Below the pieces are notes generated by a model. That model did not search any database, was not told the origin of the DNA, and worked only from the letters and a program-made list of their open reading frames with translations. Below, in pieces: positions 1-11,238 of a DNA stretch of 64,000 nt. The stretch covers positions 63,149,190-63,213,189 of the forward strand of contig NC_134097.1 of assembly GCF_000715075.1 (NCBI RefSeq). Direction: 5' to 3'. Position numbers and translations under genes: made by a program. How positions within the stretch are numbered: the stretch's first letter is position 1; each line of letters starts with the position of its first letter. The DNA is from Nicotiana tabacum. Lineage: Eukaryota; Streptophyta; Magnoliopsida; Solanales; Solanaceae.

Positions 1-1640
1 TTAAGTAATTTGGGGTAATTTTTAAATTATACGGGTAATTATTTAATTACCGGGTAACGGGACATTATCCGACTAACTAATAAGTAGATAAAAACTTAAT
101 AATTTTCCCCCAGACACAAGGCAAGCATCCACCATGTCAAGAATGTGACTAATAAGTCACTTATGCCTAGGTGGCAAGCTAGGCATAAATGAAAAGTGAT
201 GACTAACTAAGTCAGATGCAAAAGTCTTCTTTGAATCTATGTGAATTCAATGTATTTCTTTCCAAAACTACAAAGTTCAGAAACGTGATCCTCTCAATTC
301 TCAAAAAATACGTTTTCCTCTCAATTTCAAGAAACCAGAATTGTTTCGTTCCAAGATTTTTAAGAACCAGAAACAAGTTTTCGTCCATGAATTTCTAAGG
401 AGCAGAGGCAAATTTCGTTCAATCAATGAAGGTTTTCCAACGAAATATTATAAAGAGTTTTCCCTACTCCATGTATGTTAAGGCCTTCCCTTCTTTCTTT
501 TGGCATGGTCCAAGTTATACTGAAGAAACGAGCAAACACACAGTTTTCATAAATTACTCTATTCATAGAAATAGTAGGGTTTTCTATATTCTTGATTCCC
601 CATGAAAATTATTATTGTTTTCTGTTCATGGGTCTCATAATAATACACAATTGGAAAAAATTTATCCGAAAGGAATATTGAGATTATTATGCATTTTTCA
701 TGCATTTCATACATGTGCATTGACCCATGACCATATGGCGTTATATACGCGTATATATGTAAATATATGTATATGGGATATGGGAAAAAGGTTACGGCGC
801 TATATACGTACTACCACCTGATCAGCTGGTATATGTTGATGACATTGCCCACAGTGGCCGAGATGATATGATGGGATGCCCTCAGTGGCTTGATGATATT
901 ATGTACACCCATACCTATGCATGGCACGACATTTATACGCACGTGCATGACATTATAAACGTTTCAGAATTTACAAAGTTATTTAGATTTAAAGGCGTGT
1001 TTTTGTATTCCATGTTTCATCTATGTCTCTTACGTACTAATTTTCATGCCTTACATACTCAGTACATTTTTTGTATTGACGCCCTATTTCACGGGGCCTG
1101 CGTTTCATACCAGCAGGTGCAGGTAGGCAAGCTGACGGTCCCCCTTCTTAGGATCCCTAATTAGTGAAAGTTGGCGTGCTTCATTTGATTCGGAGCTGCT
1201 TTTGATTTTGGTACGATACGTTTGTATATATGCATATATATGGGTGTGACGTGGCTCAGTCCCGTCTATATACAGCTATATTTCTATTAGAGGTCTGTAA
1301 ACGGTATGTCTAGTTGGGTTGTATGTGGCCTTGTCGGCTTTCAGCTTTGGATGTATAGTTGTCTATAACAGCCTTGCCGGCTCGCCCACTGTATCATGCA
1401 TGTATACGTATATATGCCTTGATGGCAGGTTTCTTTCACGTGTGTTATTTTCGTAATGAAGCAGATGTTATTCAGGTTCATATCTTAGACGCATGCTTAG
1501 GGGTGTTTGACGAGTTAAGACTCAGGCACCCATCGCGGCCCATCAGTTTGGGCCGTGATAATTGTATATCTTTAGCCTTTCCTTTTTTTCTTTTCGAATT
1601 TCTTGGATCTTTCCGCAATGAGCCCCTGACTTTGGGTAGT
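1..1640. other. Unclassified decayed repeat, no gene
   Basis: I see no credible gene. Reading frames are short and have no recognisable domain. Runs alternating TATA, ATGCAT and TATACG occur around 720-1000 and 1200-1300. The stretch lies upstream (plus sense) of the minisatellite and of a minus-strand primer-binding site at 3241-3260, so it may be the internal part of an old minus-strand LTR retrotransposon. That is inference only. Confidence 0.35.
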
Positions 1641-1644
1641 TAAT

Positions 1645-2212
1645 TCGAACGAGGTTGAATTTTGACCTGCTAATTCGAGCGAGGTTGCTAATTCGAGCGA
1701 GGTCGAATTTGTCTTGTTAATTCGAGCGAGGTCGAATTCGTCTTGCTAATTTCGAGGAAGGTCGAATTTAGACTTTTTGATTCAAGCTAGGCCAAATTTG
1801 TCTTCTTAATTCGAGCGAGGTTGAATTTGTCTTGATAATTCGATCGAGATTGAATTTAGACTTGTTGATTCGAGCGAGGTCGAATTTATCTTGTAAATTC
1901 GAGCGAGGTCGAATTTGTCTTGATAGTTCGAGCGAGGTCGAATTTGACTTGCTAATTCGAGCAAGGTCCAATTTAGACTTGTTGATTCGAGCTAGGTCGA
2001 ATTTGACTTGCTAATTTGAGTGAGGTCGAATTTGTCTTGTTAATTCGAGTGAGGTCGAATTTTTCTTGCTAGTTCGAGCGAGGTTGAATTTAGATTTGCT
2101 GATTCGAGCTAGGTCGAATTTGACTTGCTAATTCGAGCGAGGTCAAATTTGTCTTGCTAATTCGAGCGAGGTTGAATTTGTCTTGCTAATTCGAGCGAGA
2201 TCGAAAGTATAT
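1645..2212. repeat. 29-30 bp minisatellite, about 19 copies
   Basis: A head-to-tail array of a 29-30 bp unit built on AATTCGAGCGAGGTCGAATT followed by a short TGTCTTGCT-like linker. Successive units start at 1690, 1719 and about 1748. Units differ by scattered substitutions, mainly in the linker and the GAGCGAGG core. The core is itself a partial inverted repeat (AATTCGA and TCGAATT). Open frames crossing the array on both strands are simple products of the period and are not genes. Confidence 0.9.
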
Positions 2213-3240
2213 TTCCTTTGTTGGCGTGATGTGTATACTTGGTGGAGTTGCGTAAAAATTCCATATGCTGCTTCGCTTACTCATTTATTGGAGAATACTA
2301 CATGTTGTTATACGATCCGTACGCACATTCGAGGAGTCCCAGTCTATCTAATCCATTCATCGCTCGGCCTGGAGGGGTGGTTGATAGGTCGGGCGATACA
2401 TGTTTTGATCAAGCTTCAGTACATCTCAATGTATGTACGAGATCGAATTTTAGCTAGTTGCGTCATCGCATAGTGGCTTTGGTGAGCACGTGGGTGAGTT
2501 TCACGCACTTGTGTTCTATCTGTATGTTAGAGAGATTCGTATGTTTTCTGGCCTGGTGACCCAGTCCTAGTCTATACAGACTCTTCCTTTATGGCGTTGA
2601 GTACCAACTTATTGAGGGGGGTTTCGCTCGAGCATTGCCTGCAAGATGATATGGCACAAAGCATTTTCTTGGTGTGCTATTTTGATGACGTTTGTTCCTT
2701 GTTCGTGTGTCGGTGAGGGTGCCCCTATTCCTATCCCACTCTGACAAGAAATAGCAGGTTAAAACCAAACAAAATCGTTCGTTATCGCGACTGATTGGTT
2801 GACGAGTGGAAGGGAGCGACCATGTTCCATTCTTTGGCTATGCTTCGTAGCTTCTATCATTGGTTGAGCTAATATCCACCAAAATCAGATGACATCTTGT
2901 GGGTCTTTGGCTTGGTGTTTTTGCCGGCTCCGCTACTTGGGTCTGGAAAGTCCCTTCGATATGATTTGCAATGAACTGAGAGTTCTAGCTTCAGATCCGA
3001 TCTCAGCCTCGTACTTAGCTTCTGCGTTAGTCGAATCTGGGCACCTTGTGGGTTGATGACTTACTTCGCTCATTGGGATCTTCGAGTTCAAGTCCTAATC
3101 CGATCCATTCCCGAGTGCATGAAGATACGGAGACCTAAACCGCACCACAGACACACAAGCTTTGGATGAAGTTACAGCGAACGGGAAGTAGAACTAGAAC
3201 CGAGTTTAGATCTAGAGGAAACTAAAACTTTGGCTAGGAA
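2213..3240. other. Probable leader or internal region of a minus-strand LTR element
   Basis: No coding region can be supported. Its right edge abuts a primer-binding-site-like sequence on the minus strand, so it would be the untranslated leader and start of the internal region of an old LTR element. Frames on the minus strand are closed by stops. Confidence 0.35.
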
Positions 3241-3260
3241 ATCCCCACATACGGCACCAA
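3241..3260 (-). promoter_or_regulatory. Primer-binding site of an old LTR element
   Basis: On the minus strand the sequence TTGGTGCCGTATGTGGGGAT follows two bases after an LTR-like end (GGTCAAACA). TGGYGCC followed by a G-rich stretch is the usual form of primer-binding sites in non-chromovirus Ty3/gypsy elements (Athila/Tat branch). The tRNA identity is not assigned. Confidence 0.55.
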
Positions 3261-3262
3261 AT

Positions 3263-3301
3263 TGTTTGACCAAAAGGTTTCACCCTTTAATTGGAGCTAT
3301 C
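3263..3301 (-). repeat. U5 end of an LTR split by the Tekay element
   Basis: The LTR of the element primed at 3241-3260 begins here in plus sense (TGTTTGACC, the complement of an LTR end in CA). It is interrupted 39 bp later by the Tekay insertion and continues at 13905. Removing the Tekay element and one CTATC copy gives a continuous sequence across the junction. Confidence 0.55.
3297..3301. repeat. Target site duplication of the Tekay element (left)
   Basis: CTATC directly precedes the left LTR. The identical CTATC at 13900-13904 directly follows the right LTR, as expected for 5-bp staggered integration by a Ty3/gypsy integrase. Confidence 0.93.
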
Positions 3302-5966
3302 TGTCACGACCCAAACTGAAGGGCCATGACTAGCACCCGACCACACTTGCCGAGCACCAACGTACATTTCATCTAACCTTCATTATTATCTTTTAAGGCT
3401 GACGAGATCAATATAAATGGTAGACCTAGATCATGGACAACCAACAATAAAATATGACGGCATGAACATATATAGCAGGGGATGACCAAACAATCAAGAA
3501 ACTACGTATAAGGTATGAGCTACCACGCTACTATGAAAGACTATACAACAAAAACTAGCCGACAAGGCATACCAAACTATACATGAGCCGACACCTATCT
3601 ATGAGCCTCTAAAAGAACATAAGTGTTGCAACATAGCCGGAACAGGGCCCCGACATACCCATAATGTCTATAACAAAAATTGCATACCAAGACCAAGGCA
3701 AGTCCGGAGAAGGGATCTTGCCAATCACCGTTGAACTGGACAGTCTACTGTGGTGGGGGAGCTGCACCTGCCTGTCTATCAGGACCTGCAGCACGACATG
3801 CAGCGTCCACAAATAAAAGGACGTCAGTACGAATAAAGTACTGAGTATGTAAGGCAAGGAACCATAAATATGATCAGTAATGTAAGCAAGGATAGAGAAT
3901 ATACAACCTGTAACATCTTAGTACCTCTGAGGGCTACTTACATGAAATGCATGATACATATGTATAAATACATAAACCTTTAAAGCATTCACCTCTGTGG
4001 GCATCATTATCATCATATCGTACCCGGCCATAATAGGCTCGGTAGAATCGTACCCGGCCACGTGGAGCTCGGTAAAACCCAACTGATCAGTGGTTGCACA
4101 ATAGGTGCCGTACCCGGCCAACTATAACGTGGCTCGGTAGAGTAAAATAGATACATATATATAATGCATGCTCGACTCATGGAATCACATTCTAAACCTT
4201 TCGGAGTGACGTAAGGTCGGTATCCTCTGTACACGTTATTAGGACTAACTCTTCACTATGAACCTTATAAGAATCAGGAAGTACCAATAACATTGATAAC
4301 ATAAGAATAAGAGAAGCAACATTAAAATCAATCGTTCCATAAGAGGTAAAACAATGTAAGTACTGCTAGCTTCTAAGAGTAGAGTATCTTTGGAAGCTCG
4401 TTCATTACATTATGTACAATCGGAGTCGTGCAAAAGAAGGAAAGGGATAGCCTCACATACCTTGTATATACTTCCCCAATATCAAGCTATGCAATTGTCA
4501 AAACTCCTTAGTCTACAATAAGAGAAACGATACTATCGTTATCATTTAAGCGTCATAACTATTATGTATCGACCACAACCTATTTTACGATGAAACGGAC
4601 AGCACCTACCCTATATATATGAACTCACACCATTCAAAACAGTTACCAAACAGCCCAAACAACATCAATAATAAACATATTGAGCCTCCTAAAATAGTCC
4701 ACACATAGCCTAATCACTCCATACATACGACGACCACCGTAGTCGTGTCAAACAACCTGGAAATGTTATGAATAACTATCAGCCCATAACCCTACATATA
4801 TATGGTGTTTCTCCACACCCTTCCTCCTCCAAAACTCCACAAGATATTAGTAAAATACACAGCCCAACAACAACGCAAAACAGTCCACAAAACAATAACA
4901 TTACTACCAAGCCTTTCGATATATATCTCACAAGTTCTAGCTTCAATGGCTTAGCCGCAACTTGGATAATCTTAAATACATATAGACTAAGAGGTTCATT
5001 ACATTTATACAGAAAGAACAACTCCAATTTGACCTTAAATTTCCATGAAATATCCCTCCAATGCTGCCACAACAACAAAAAAGCGAAACTAGCGATCAAT
5101 TAGTGTTTTTCGGCACTAGAATCACTTTAGAAGGCTTGAAATCACCTAGGATTGATATTAAGAACATGATGGAGTATTTACAGAACATAAACCCTTTAAA
5201 ACAACCTCCCACACGAGCTGAAACGACACAAAAATGAGCAACAACAAGAAGAACAAGAGACTTACTAGCGCCACGGAATTCCCGACACTTGATTTGTGTT
5301 GTTTGCCCTTTTTTGGGTCTTGAATCTTGAGAGAACCTTGAGAGGATGTTCCTAGGGTTCTAAGGTCTGAAAATAGTGAAAATAAATGACTTAAAACGGG
5401 TTGGAGGCATCCTATATAGGTCCAAATATCTTAAACCGACTTAGTGGGCCCCATAGAGAGGTGCTTGGCGCAGTCTCGCGAAAACGCGAATATCTCTCTA
5501 CTCCGAGATCGTATCGATGAACGGTTTAATGTGTTGGAAACTAGACTCATAGATATTTAATTTGGTTGGTAGATCACCCCGTAATTCCCTGTAAATTATG
5601 AGAAAATATTAGAAACATTTGACCTAATGTTTAAGTAAAATTATGAACCTAAGTTGCGACAACTTTTGTCGACTTTTGTTTCATAACTCGTTTGACTTCA
5701 AGACTTATGATACGGATATTATATGATTAAAATACCTTCATAAATGACCTCTTGAGTGTATTAATCACCGCTAGATTACCTGAAAATTCGAGTTACAACA
5801 TCCTTGATTCGTTTAACTTCTAATACTGGTTAATCACCCTTATACACTCTTGTATCACTTAAGACCAATAGGATTGACTTCTTATCATCTCAAAGATAAT
5901 TCCTTCTTGGATTTATGTTAACTAATATATGGCATGAACTAACACATGTGGATATGGGTTGTAACA
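3302..5966 (-). repeat. Tekay 3' LTR
   Basis: 2,665 bp, beginning TGTCACGACC and ending GTTGTAACA in plus sense, so TG...CA on the element strand. It matches 11239-13899 almost throughout. Around 4019-4135 it contains three to four copies of a roughly 40-bp motif, GTACCCGGCCA...CTCGGTAGA; the net 4-bp length difference between the LTRs lies there. Short open frames inside, for example a hydrophobic 106-residue frame at 4779-5099, also occur in the other LTR only because the copies are nearly identical. Confidence 0.95.
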
Positions 5967-5979
5967 CCCTCCCCCTTAG
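5967..5979 (-). promoter_or_regulatory. Polypurine tract of the Tekay element
   Basis: Read on the element strand, CTAAGGGGGAGGG lies immediately before the 3' LTR (TGTTACAACC). This purine run is the expected primer for plus-strand DNA synthesis during reverse transcription. Confidence 0.88.
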
Positions 5980-6269
5980 GAACATTCGTCCTCGAATGTA
6001 AGGGTTTATGGGGAGTTTAAATCATCGTGGATTCCAATGGAAATTTCCGATCAATTTTCCCCTATAAAATGGTCACTAGCAAAACTTGCAAGTAATTAAT
6101 CCCAACATATGGCTTCGCAAGGCTACACAAAGCATTATGCGTATTTACATTATCTACATATCACCATTTTGTATTAAGGAGGAGTATTCTCAAATTATTG
6201 CTTACCTCATAGAGCCGTTTCACCTTCCAATGTATTCTGTCTTCCACCAGCATCCTTGTTATCTTTATT

Positions 6270-6977
6270 CTAGAATAAGTAAGGGTATTTAGACTTCATC
6301 TCCTCTTCTGCTTCCCATGTCATTTCTTCCATATTTTTGTTCCTCCACAATACTTTGACGGAAGCTACATCTTTTGTTCTCAGCTTGCGGACTTGCCGAT
6401 CTAATATCGCCACTGGCACTTCTTCATATGATAGGTCCTCTGTAACTTGTACATCTTTGATAGGGATGACTCGAGAAGGGTCTCCAATACATTTTCTCAA
6501 CATAGATACATGGAATACCGGGTGGACAAATTCCAATTCGGATGGCAATTCTAACTCATAAGCAACCTGTCCAATCCGTCGAAGAATTTTATACGGCCCG
6601 ATATACCTTGGACTCAGCTTACCTTTCTTCCCAAAACGCATAATACCCTTCATTGGTGAGATCCTCAGGAAAACCCAATCACCAACCTCAAACTCTAGAT
6701 CACGAAGTCGGACATCAGAATAAGATTTTTGCCTGCTTTGTGTCGTCCTCAATCGCTCCTGTATCACTTTCACCTTCTCAATAGCTTGGTGAATCAAATC
6801 TAGCCCATATAATTCTGTTTCACCGACTTCGAACCATCCAACTGGTGATCTACATCTCCTCCCGTATAGTGCCTCATATGGGGCCATTTTAATACTGGAA
6901 TGGTAGCTATTGTTATAGGCGAATTCTATGAGTGGAAGATGATCATCCCAATTCCCCTTAAAATCTAGAACACATGC
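6270..6977 (-). pseudogene. Tekay integrase C-terminus and chromodomain-like tail
   Basis: This continues the polyprotein in the same frame after the stop at 6978-6980. The first open methionine is at 6887. It holds the end of the integrase core ([15 protein letters not shown]), the GPY/F-type module ([34 protein letters not shown]) and a final segment running from [12 protein letters not shown] to [11 protein letters not shown], which is the Tekay-type chromodomain tail. In chromoviruses this tail directs integration toward particular chromatin. The piece ends at a normal stop at 6270, about 300 bp before the polypurine tract. It is translated only if the upstream TGA is bypassed, so it is labelled part of a pseudogene. 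Confidence 0.88.
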
Positions 6978-9900
6978 TCATAGCATATCTTCCAGTGTCT
7001 GAATGGTACGTTCAGCCTGTCCGTCAGTCTGCGGATGAAATGCAGTGCTGAGATTTACCTGTGTGCCTAAACCCTTCTGGAAAGACCTCCAAAAGTTAGC
7101 CGTAAATTGAGCTCCTCGGTCTGATATAATAGATATGGGCACACCATGAAGCCTAACAATCTCCTTGATATACAACTTCGCATAATCTTCAGCCGTGTAA
7201 GTTGTCTTTACTGGCAGAAAATGGGCACATTTTGTAAGTCGATCAATTATCACCCAAATGGAGTCAAACTTATGATAAGAGCGAGGTAATCCAATAATGA
7301 AGTCCATATTAATCACCTCCCACTTCCAGGTCGGAATCTCTATATTTTGAAGCAATCCACCGGGTTTCTGATGTTCTATCTTTACTTGTTGACAATTGGG
7401 ACACTGGGCTACAAATTCTGCAATAGACTTCTTCATATTATCCCGCCAATACTGCTCCTTGACATCATGATACATCTTTGTCGAGCCGGGATGGATGGAA
7501 TATCGGGATTGATGAATCTCATTCATAATCTTCTCTCGCAACCCTGCCATATTAGGCACACATAATTGGCTCTGGTATCTCAGTGCCCCATCTTTTCCGA
7601 TCCCAAAAGCCATACTTTTACACTGTTGAATGTTTTCTCTTAATCGTACTAAGATAGGATCTTCATATTGTCGTGCTTTTACCTCGGCTACCAAAGATGA
7701 TTCTGATGTATTCTGTACAGTAACACCTCCATCATCAGAGTCTAACAATCTGATTCTCATATTGGCTAGCTGATGAAGCTCTTTAATCAACCCCCATCTA
7801 CCTGCCTCAATATGTACTAAGCTTCCCATTGATTTACGGCTGAGAGCGTCTGCCACAACATTGGCTTTACCGGGATGATACAATATCTCGACGTCGTAGT
7901 CTTTCAATAATTCAAGCCATCTACGCTGCCTCAAATTCAACTCTTTCTGCTTGAAGATGTATTGTAAACTCTTGTGATCTGTGTAGATGTCAACATGGAC
8001 GCCGTATAAGTAGTGCCGCCATATCTTCAAAGCATATATTACTGCAGCCAATTCCAAATCATGGGTTGGATAATTCTTTTCATGCTTCTTCAATTGTCTT
8101 GATGCATAAGCAATCACATTCCCACGCTGCATCAATACGCACCCCAAACCTATACCTGAGGCATCACAATATACCACATAACCTTCTGTTCCTTCAGGAA
8201 GAGTGAGCACTGGTGCAGATGTCAATCGATTCTTCAACTCCTGAAAACTACGTTCACAAGTGTCAGACCACTGGAATTTTGTAGCTTTTTGTGTTAACTT
8301 AGTCAATGGTGATGATATAGAGGAAAATCCTTCTACAAACCGCCTATAATATCCTGCTAGCCCTAGGAAGCTGCGGACTTCTGATGGTGTTGTAGGTCTC
8401 GGCCAATTCTTTACTGCATCGATCTTCTGAGTGTCGACACTAATACCCTCATCAGATATCACATGGCCAAGGAATGCTACTGAGTTCAGCCAGAATTCAC
8501 ATTTGGAGAGCTTAGCATATAACTTACGATCCTGAAGCGTCTGTAATACTATCCGCAAGTGGCCCGCGTGTTCCGCCTCTGAACGAGAATACACTAGAAT
8601 GTCATCAATGAATACAATCATGAACACATCAAGATAGGGCCTGAATATAGTATTCATGAGATCCATAAAAGCTGTTGGGGCATTTGTTAGCCCGAACGAC
8701 ATCACCAAGAACTCAAAGTGCCCATATCTTGTTCGGAAGGCCGTCTTTGGAATATCCTTCTCCCTAACCCTCACCTGATGATACCCTAAACGTAAATCAA
8801 TCTTAGAGAAATACTTGGCACCCTGGAGTTGGTCAAACAGGTCATCAATTCTTGGAAGTGGATACTTGTTCTTTATAGTAGACTTATTCAACTGTCGATA
8901 GTCGATACACATCCGTAACGACCTGTCTTTCTTCCGCACGAATAGGACTGGTGCACCCCAAGGTGAAGTGCTAGGCCTAATAAAGCCCTTATCTAGCAAG
9001 TCCTTCAACTGCACCTTCAACTCTCGCAACTCTGTCGGGGCCATTCTGTATGGAGGAATAGAGATCGGTTGAGTGTCAGGCAACACATCAATGCTAAACT
9101 CAATCTCCCTTTTAGGAGGAAGTCCTGGGAGTTCATCTGGGAAAACATCTGGGAATTCGTTGACCATAGGGATTGATTGTAAAGTAGGCGGTTTCGCCTC
9201 CGCATCCCTAACGCGAACGAGATGATAAATGTAACCTTTTGAGATCATTTTCCTTGCCTTAAGATAGGAAATAAACCTACCTTTCGGTGTAGCAATGTTA
9301 CCTTTCCATTCAATGACGGGTTCACCCGGAAATTGGAACCTAACCATCTTCGTACGACAGTCAACATTTGCATAGCATGAGGCCAACCAGTCCATTCCCA
9401 TTATCACATCAAAATCAACCATTTCTAACTCAAATAAATTTGCCGAGGTTTGACGACTACAAATCATCACAGTGCAACCTCTATATACCCTTCTAGCAAT
9501 CACATAATCTCCTATCGGAGTAGATACCGCGAGGGGTTTACTTATCAATTCAGGTTCAATGCCAAACTTATTAGCCACAAAGGGTGTAACATATGATAAT
9601 GTAGATCCCGGATCAATCAGCGCATATACATCATAAGAAAACACAGATATAATACATGTAACAACATCTGGAGACGACTCGAGATCCTGTCGACCTACTA
9701 GAGCATAGGTTCGATTTTGAGCACCACTCGAACTCGGCACTGCACCTCTACCCCTACCACGACCTGTCGACTGCTGAAAACCCTGTGCTGGAGGTCGAAC
9801 TGATGAGGAAGAACCAGACACAGATCCAGTCGGCTGAGCCATACCATCACCTCCTCTATTAGGACAATCCCGCATCATATGGCCAGGATGCCCGCACGAA

Positions 9901-9980
9901 TAGCATGCATCAGAACCTCGACGACACAGTCCAAAGTGGGCCTTGCCGCACTGATCACAATGTGGTGTTGGGGGTCTCAT
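6978..9980 (-). pseudogene. Tekay pol: zinc knuckle, protease, RT, RNase H, integrase
   Basis: An open stretch of 1,000 codons in the same frame as gag. In order: zinc knuckles near residues 8-19 and 26-39 (CX2CX4HX4[15 protein letters not shown]); aspartic protease with the active Asp at residue 123 ([11 protein letters not shown]); reverse transcriptase about 310-540 with FIDD at 457-460; RNase H about 600-715 with YCDAS at Asp 606; integrase with the HHCC zinc part (Cys 860, Cys 863) and a D893, D954, E990 triad. The enzymes would copy the element RNA to DNA and integrate it. The frame is closed by TGA at 6978-6980, inside the integrase, where related elements have Arg (CGA). Two further TAG stops separate it from gag. 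All catalytic residues I checked are present, so inactivation is recent and rests on point mutations. Confidence 0.93.
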
Positions 9981-10064
9981 CTGACTAGTATCCCTGTGAT
10001 GTTGCGAGCCAGATGCCCGCGAACTCTAACCTGGACCAGAATAGGATCGATCATATTGAGGCCT
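9981..10064 (-). pseudogene. Gag to pol junction holding a second in-frame stop
   Basis: The gag frame continues through this stretch into pol without a shift. It contains TAG at 10026-10028, exactly 13 codons after the gag TAG at 10065-10067. Both most simply derive from CAG (Gln), since Tekay gag-pol is normally one open frame. Both changes are C to T at CHG sites, a methylation context in plants. Confidence 0.85.
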
Positions 10065-11036
10065 CTAAAACTGTGGAGGAGCACTAGCTACAAGTGGCGC
10101 CGAACTCCTCGAAAACTGTGGCCTGATGCGGCCTCTGAAGTCATCAGAATACCCTGCAAATCTCGCCCTCTTATGCTGGCCCCTATCCTGCTCCCTAACT
10201 GCCCTCTGCTGGCGCTTACGATCCTCTAGGGTCTGGGCATAAGCTTGAATACGGGAAATATCCATGCCCTCCACCAAGGAGGCTGTCGTACACTCATTTA
10301 TCAGATGTGGTCCCAACCCATTCACGAACATATGCACCCTATCACTCATCTCGGCCACCATATGGGGAGCATACCTTGCCAAAGAATCAAACTGCATATT
10401 GTACTCTCGCACACTCATATTACCTTGTCTAAGGTTCAAGAACTTATCAGCTCTAGCTCGTCGTATCTCAACTGGCAAGTAGTGACGAAGAAAGGCCTCA
10501 GAAAATTCCTTCCACACAGCTGGAGGAGGGTTCGGACCCCTGGATCTCTCCCAACTATCATACCAGAGAACCGCTAAATCCCGTAGCCGATAAGAAGCCA
10601 ACTCTACTGCCTCTGTATCACTAACATGCATAACCCGAAGTGTACGATAAACCTGGTCAATAAAAGTTTGTGGGTCCTCCTTGGGGTCTGATCCGGTAAA
10701 CACTGGAGGGTCTAAATTAATAAAATCACGAACTCTTGTACTAATTGGTTTCTCAGCAGCACCTGTATTCTGCCTCTGAGCCTGAGCAGCTACCAAGCTA
10801 GTCAATAACTGCAAAGCACTCTGCATATCCTGGTCTGGAGTGCCAGACGGAGGAACTAGAGGCGCTGGGTGCCTTCTAATATCCTCTGGAGGAGATGGAG
10901 TAGATGAGGTATGAGAGGGCATCTCACTTTGAGCCTCACATTGCCCTGCTCTGACTTGGGGCACCTGACTGGTACCCTCTCCCGCTGCTGTATCAAGTCG
11001 TCTACTAATCGTTTGCTTTCGAGTCGAAGGCATCAC
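10065..11036 (-). pseudogene. Tekay gag (capsid) N-terminal part
   Basis: 323 codons starting MMPSTRKQTISRR, with a Ser/Pro-rich N-terminus (about 1-90) and a retrotransposon gag (capsid) domain about 110-280. Typical motifs are FINLDPPVFTGSDPKEDPQTF, LRDLAVLWYDSWERS and FLRHYLPVEIRRARADKF. Gag forms the virus-like particle that packages the element RNA in the cytoplasm. The zinc knuckle that normally ends gag lies beyond the two TAG stops, in the next open stretch. The start is the first Met downstream of the leader, about 185 bp inside the primer-binding site. Confidence 0.9.
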
Positions 11037-11220
11037 TGAAAAAAAACAAGGTGAATATTAGAGACGAACACTTACGACTCAACTCTACGCACGATCTAGA
11101 TTCAGGAAGAAGGTAACAACCCTAGATGTCATGTAGCCTCCTGATTATAAATGTGGCGCGCTACACATCCATAATCAAGACTTTACTAGACACGACTCAT
11201 AGACAACCCCTAGGACAGAC

Positions 11221-11234
11221 TTGCTCTGATACCA
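11221..11234 (-). promoter_or_regulatory. Tekay primer-binding site (tRNA-iMet type)
   Basis: Minus strand TGGTATCAGAGCAA lies four bases inside the 5' LTR. TGGTATCAGAGC is the complement of the 3' end of plant initiator methionine tRNA, the standard primer of chromoviruses. Confidence 0.93.
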
Positions 11235-11238
11235 AGTT

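Noticed and set aside
1645..2212. CRISPR-like array
   Set aside because: Units are contiguous 29-30 bp tandem repeats without unique spacers, in plant DNA.
3609..3857. 82-residue minus-strand frame, repeated at 11546-11794
   Set aside because: Also inside both LTRs, with no recognisable domain.
4779..5099. Hydrophobic 106-residue frame on the minus strand, repeated at 12712-13032
   Set aside because: It lies inside the two nearly identical Tekay LTRs; its conservation only reflects the recent duplication of the LTR.
11221..11234. tRNA gene fragment
   Set aside because: It is only the 12-14 bases complementary to a tRNA 3' end, placed beside an LTR: a primer-binding site.
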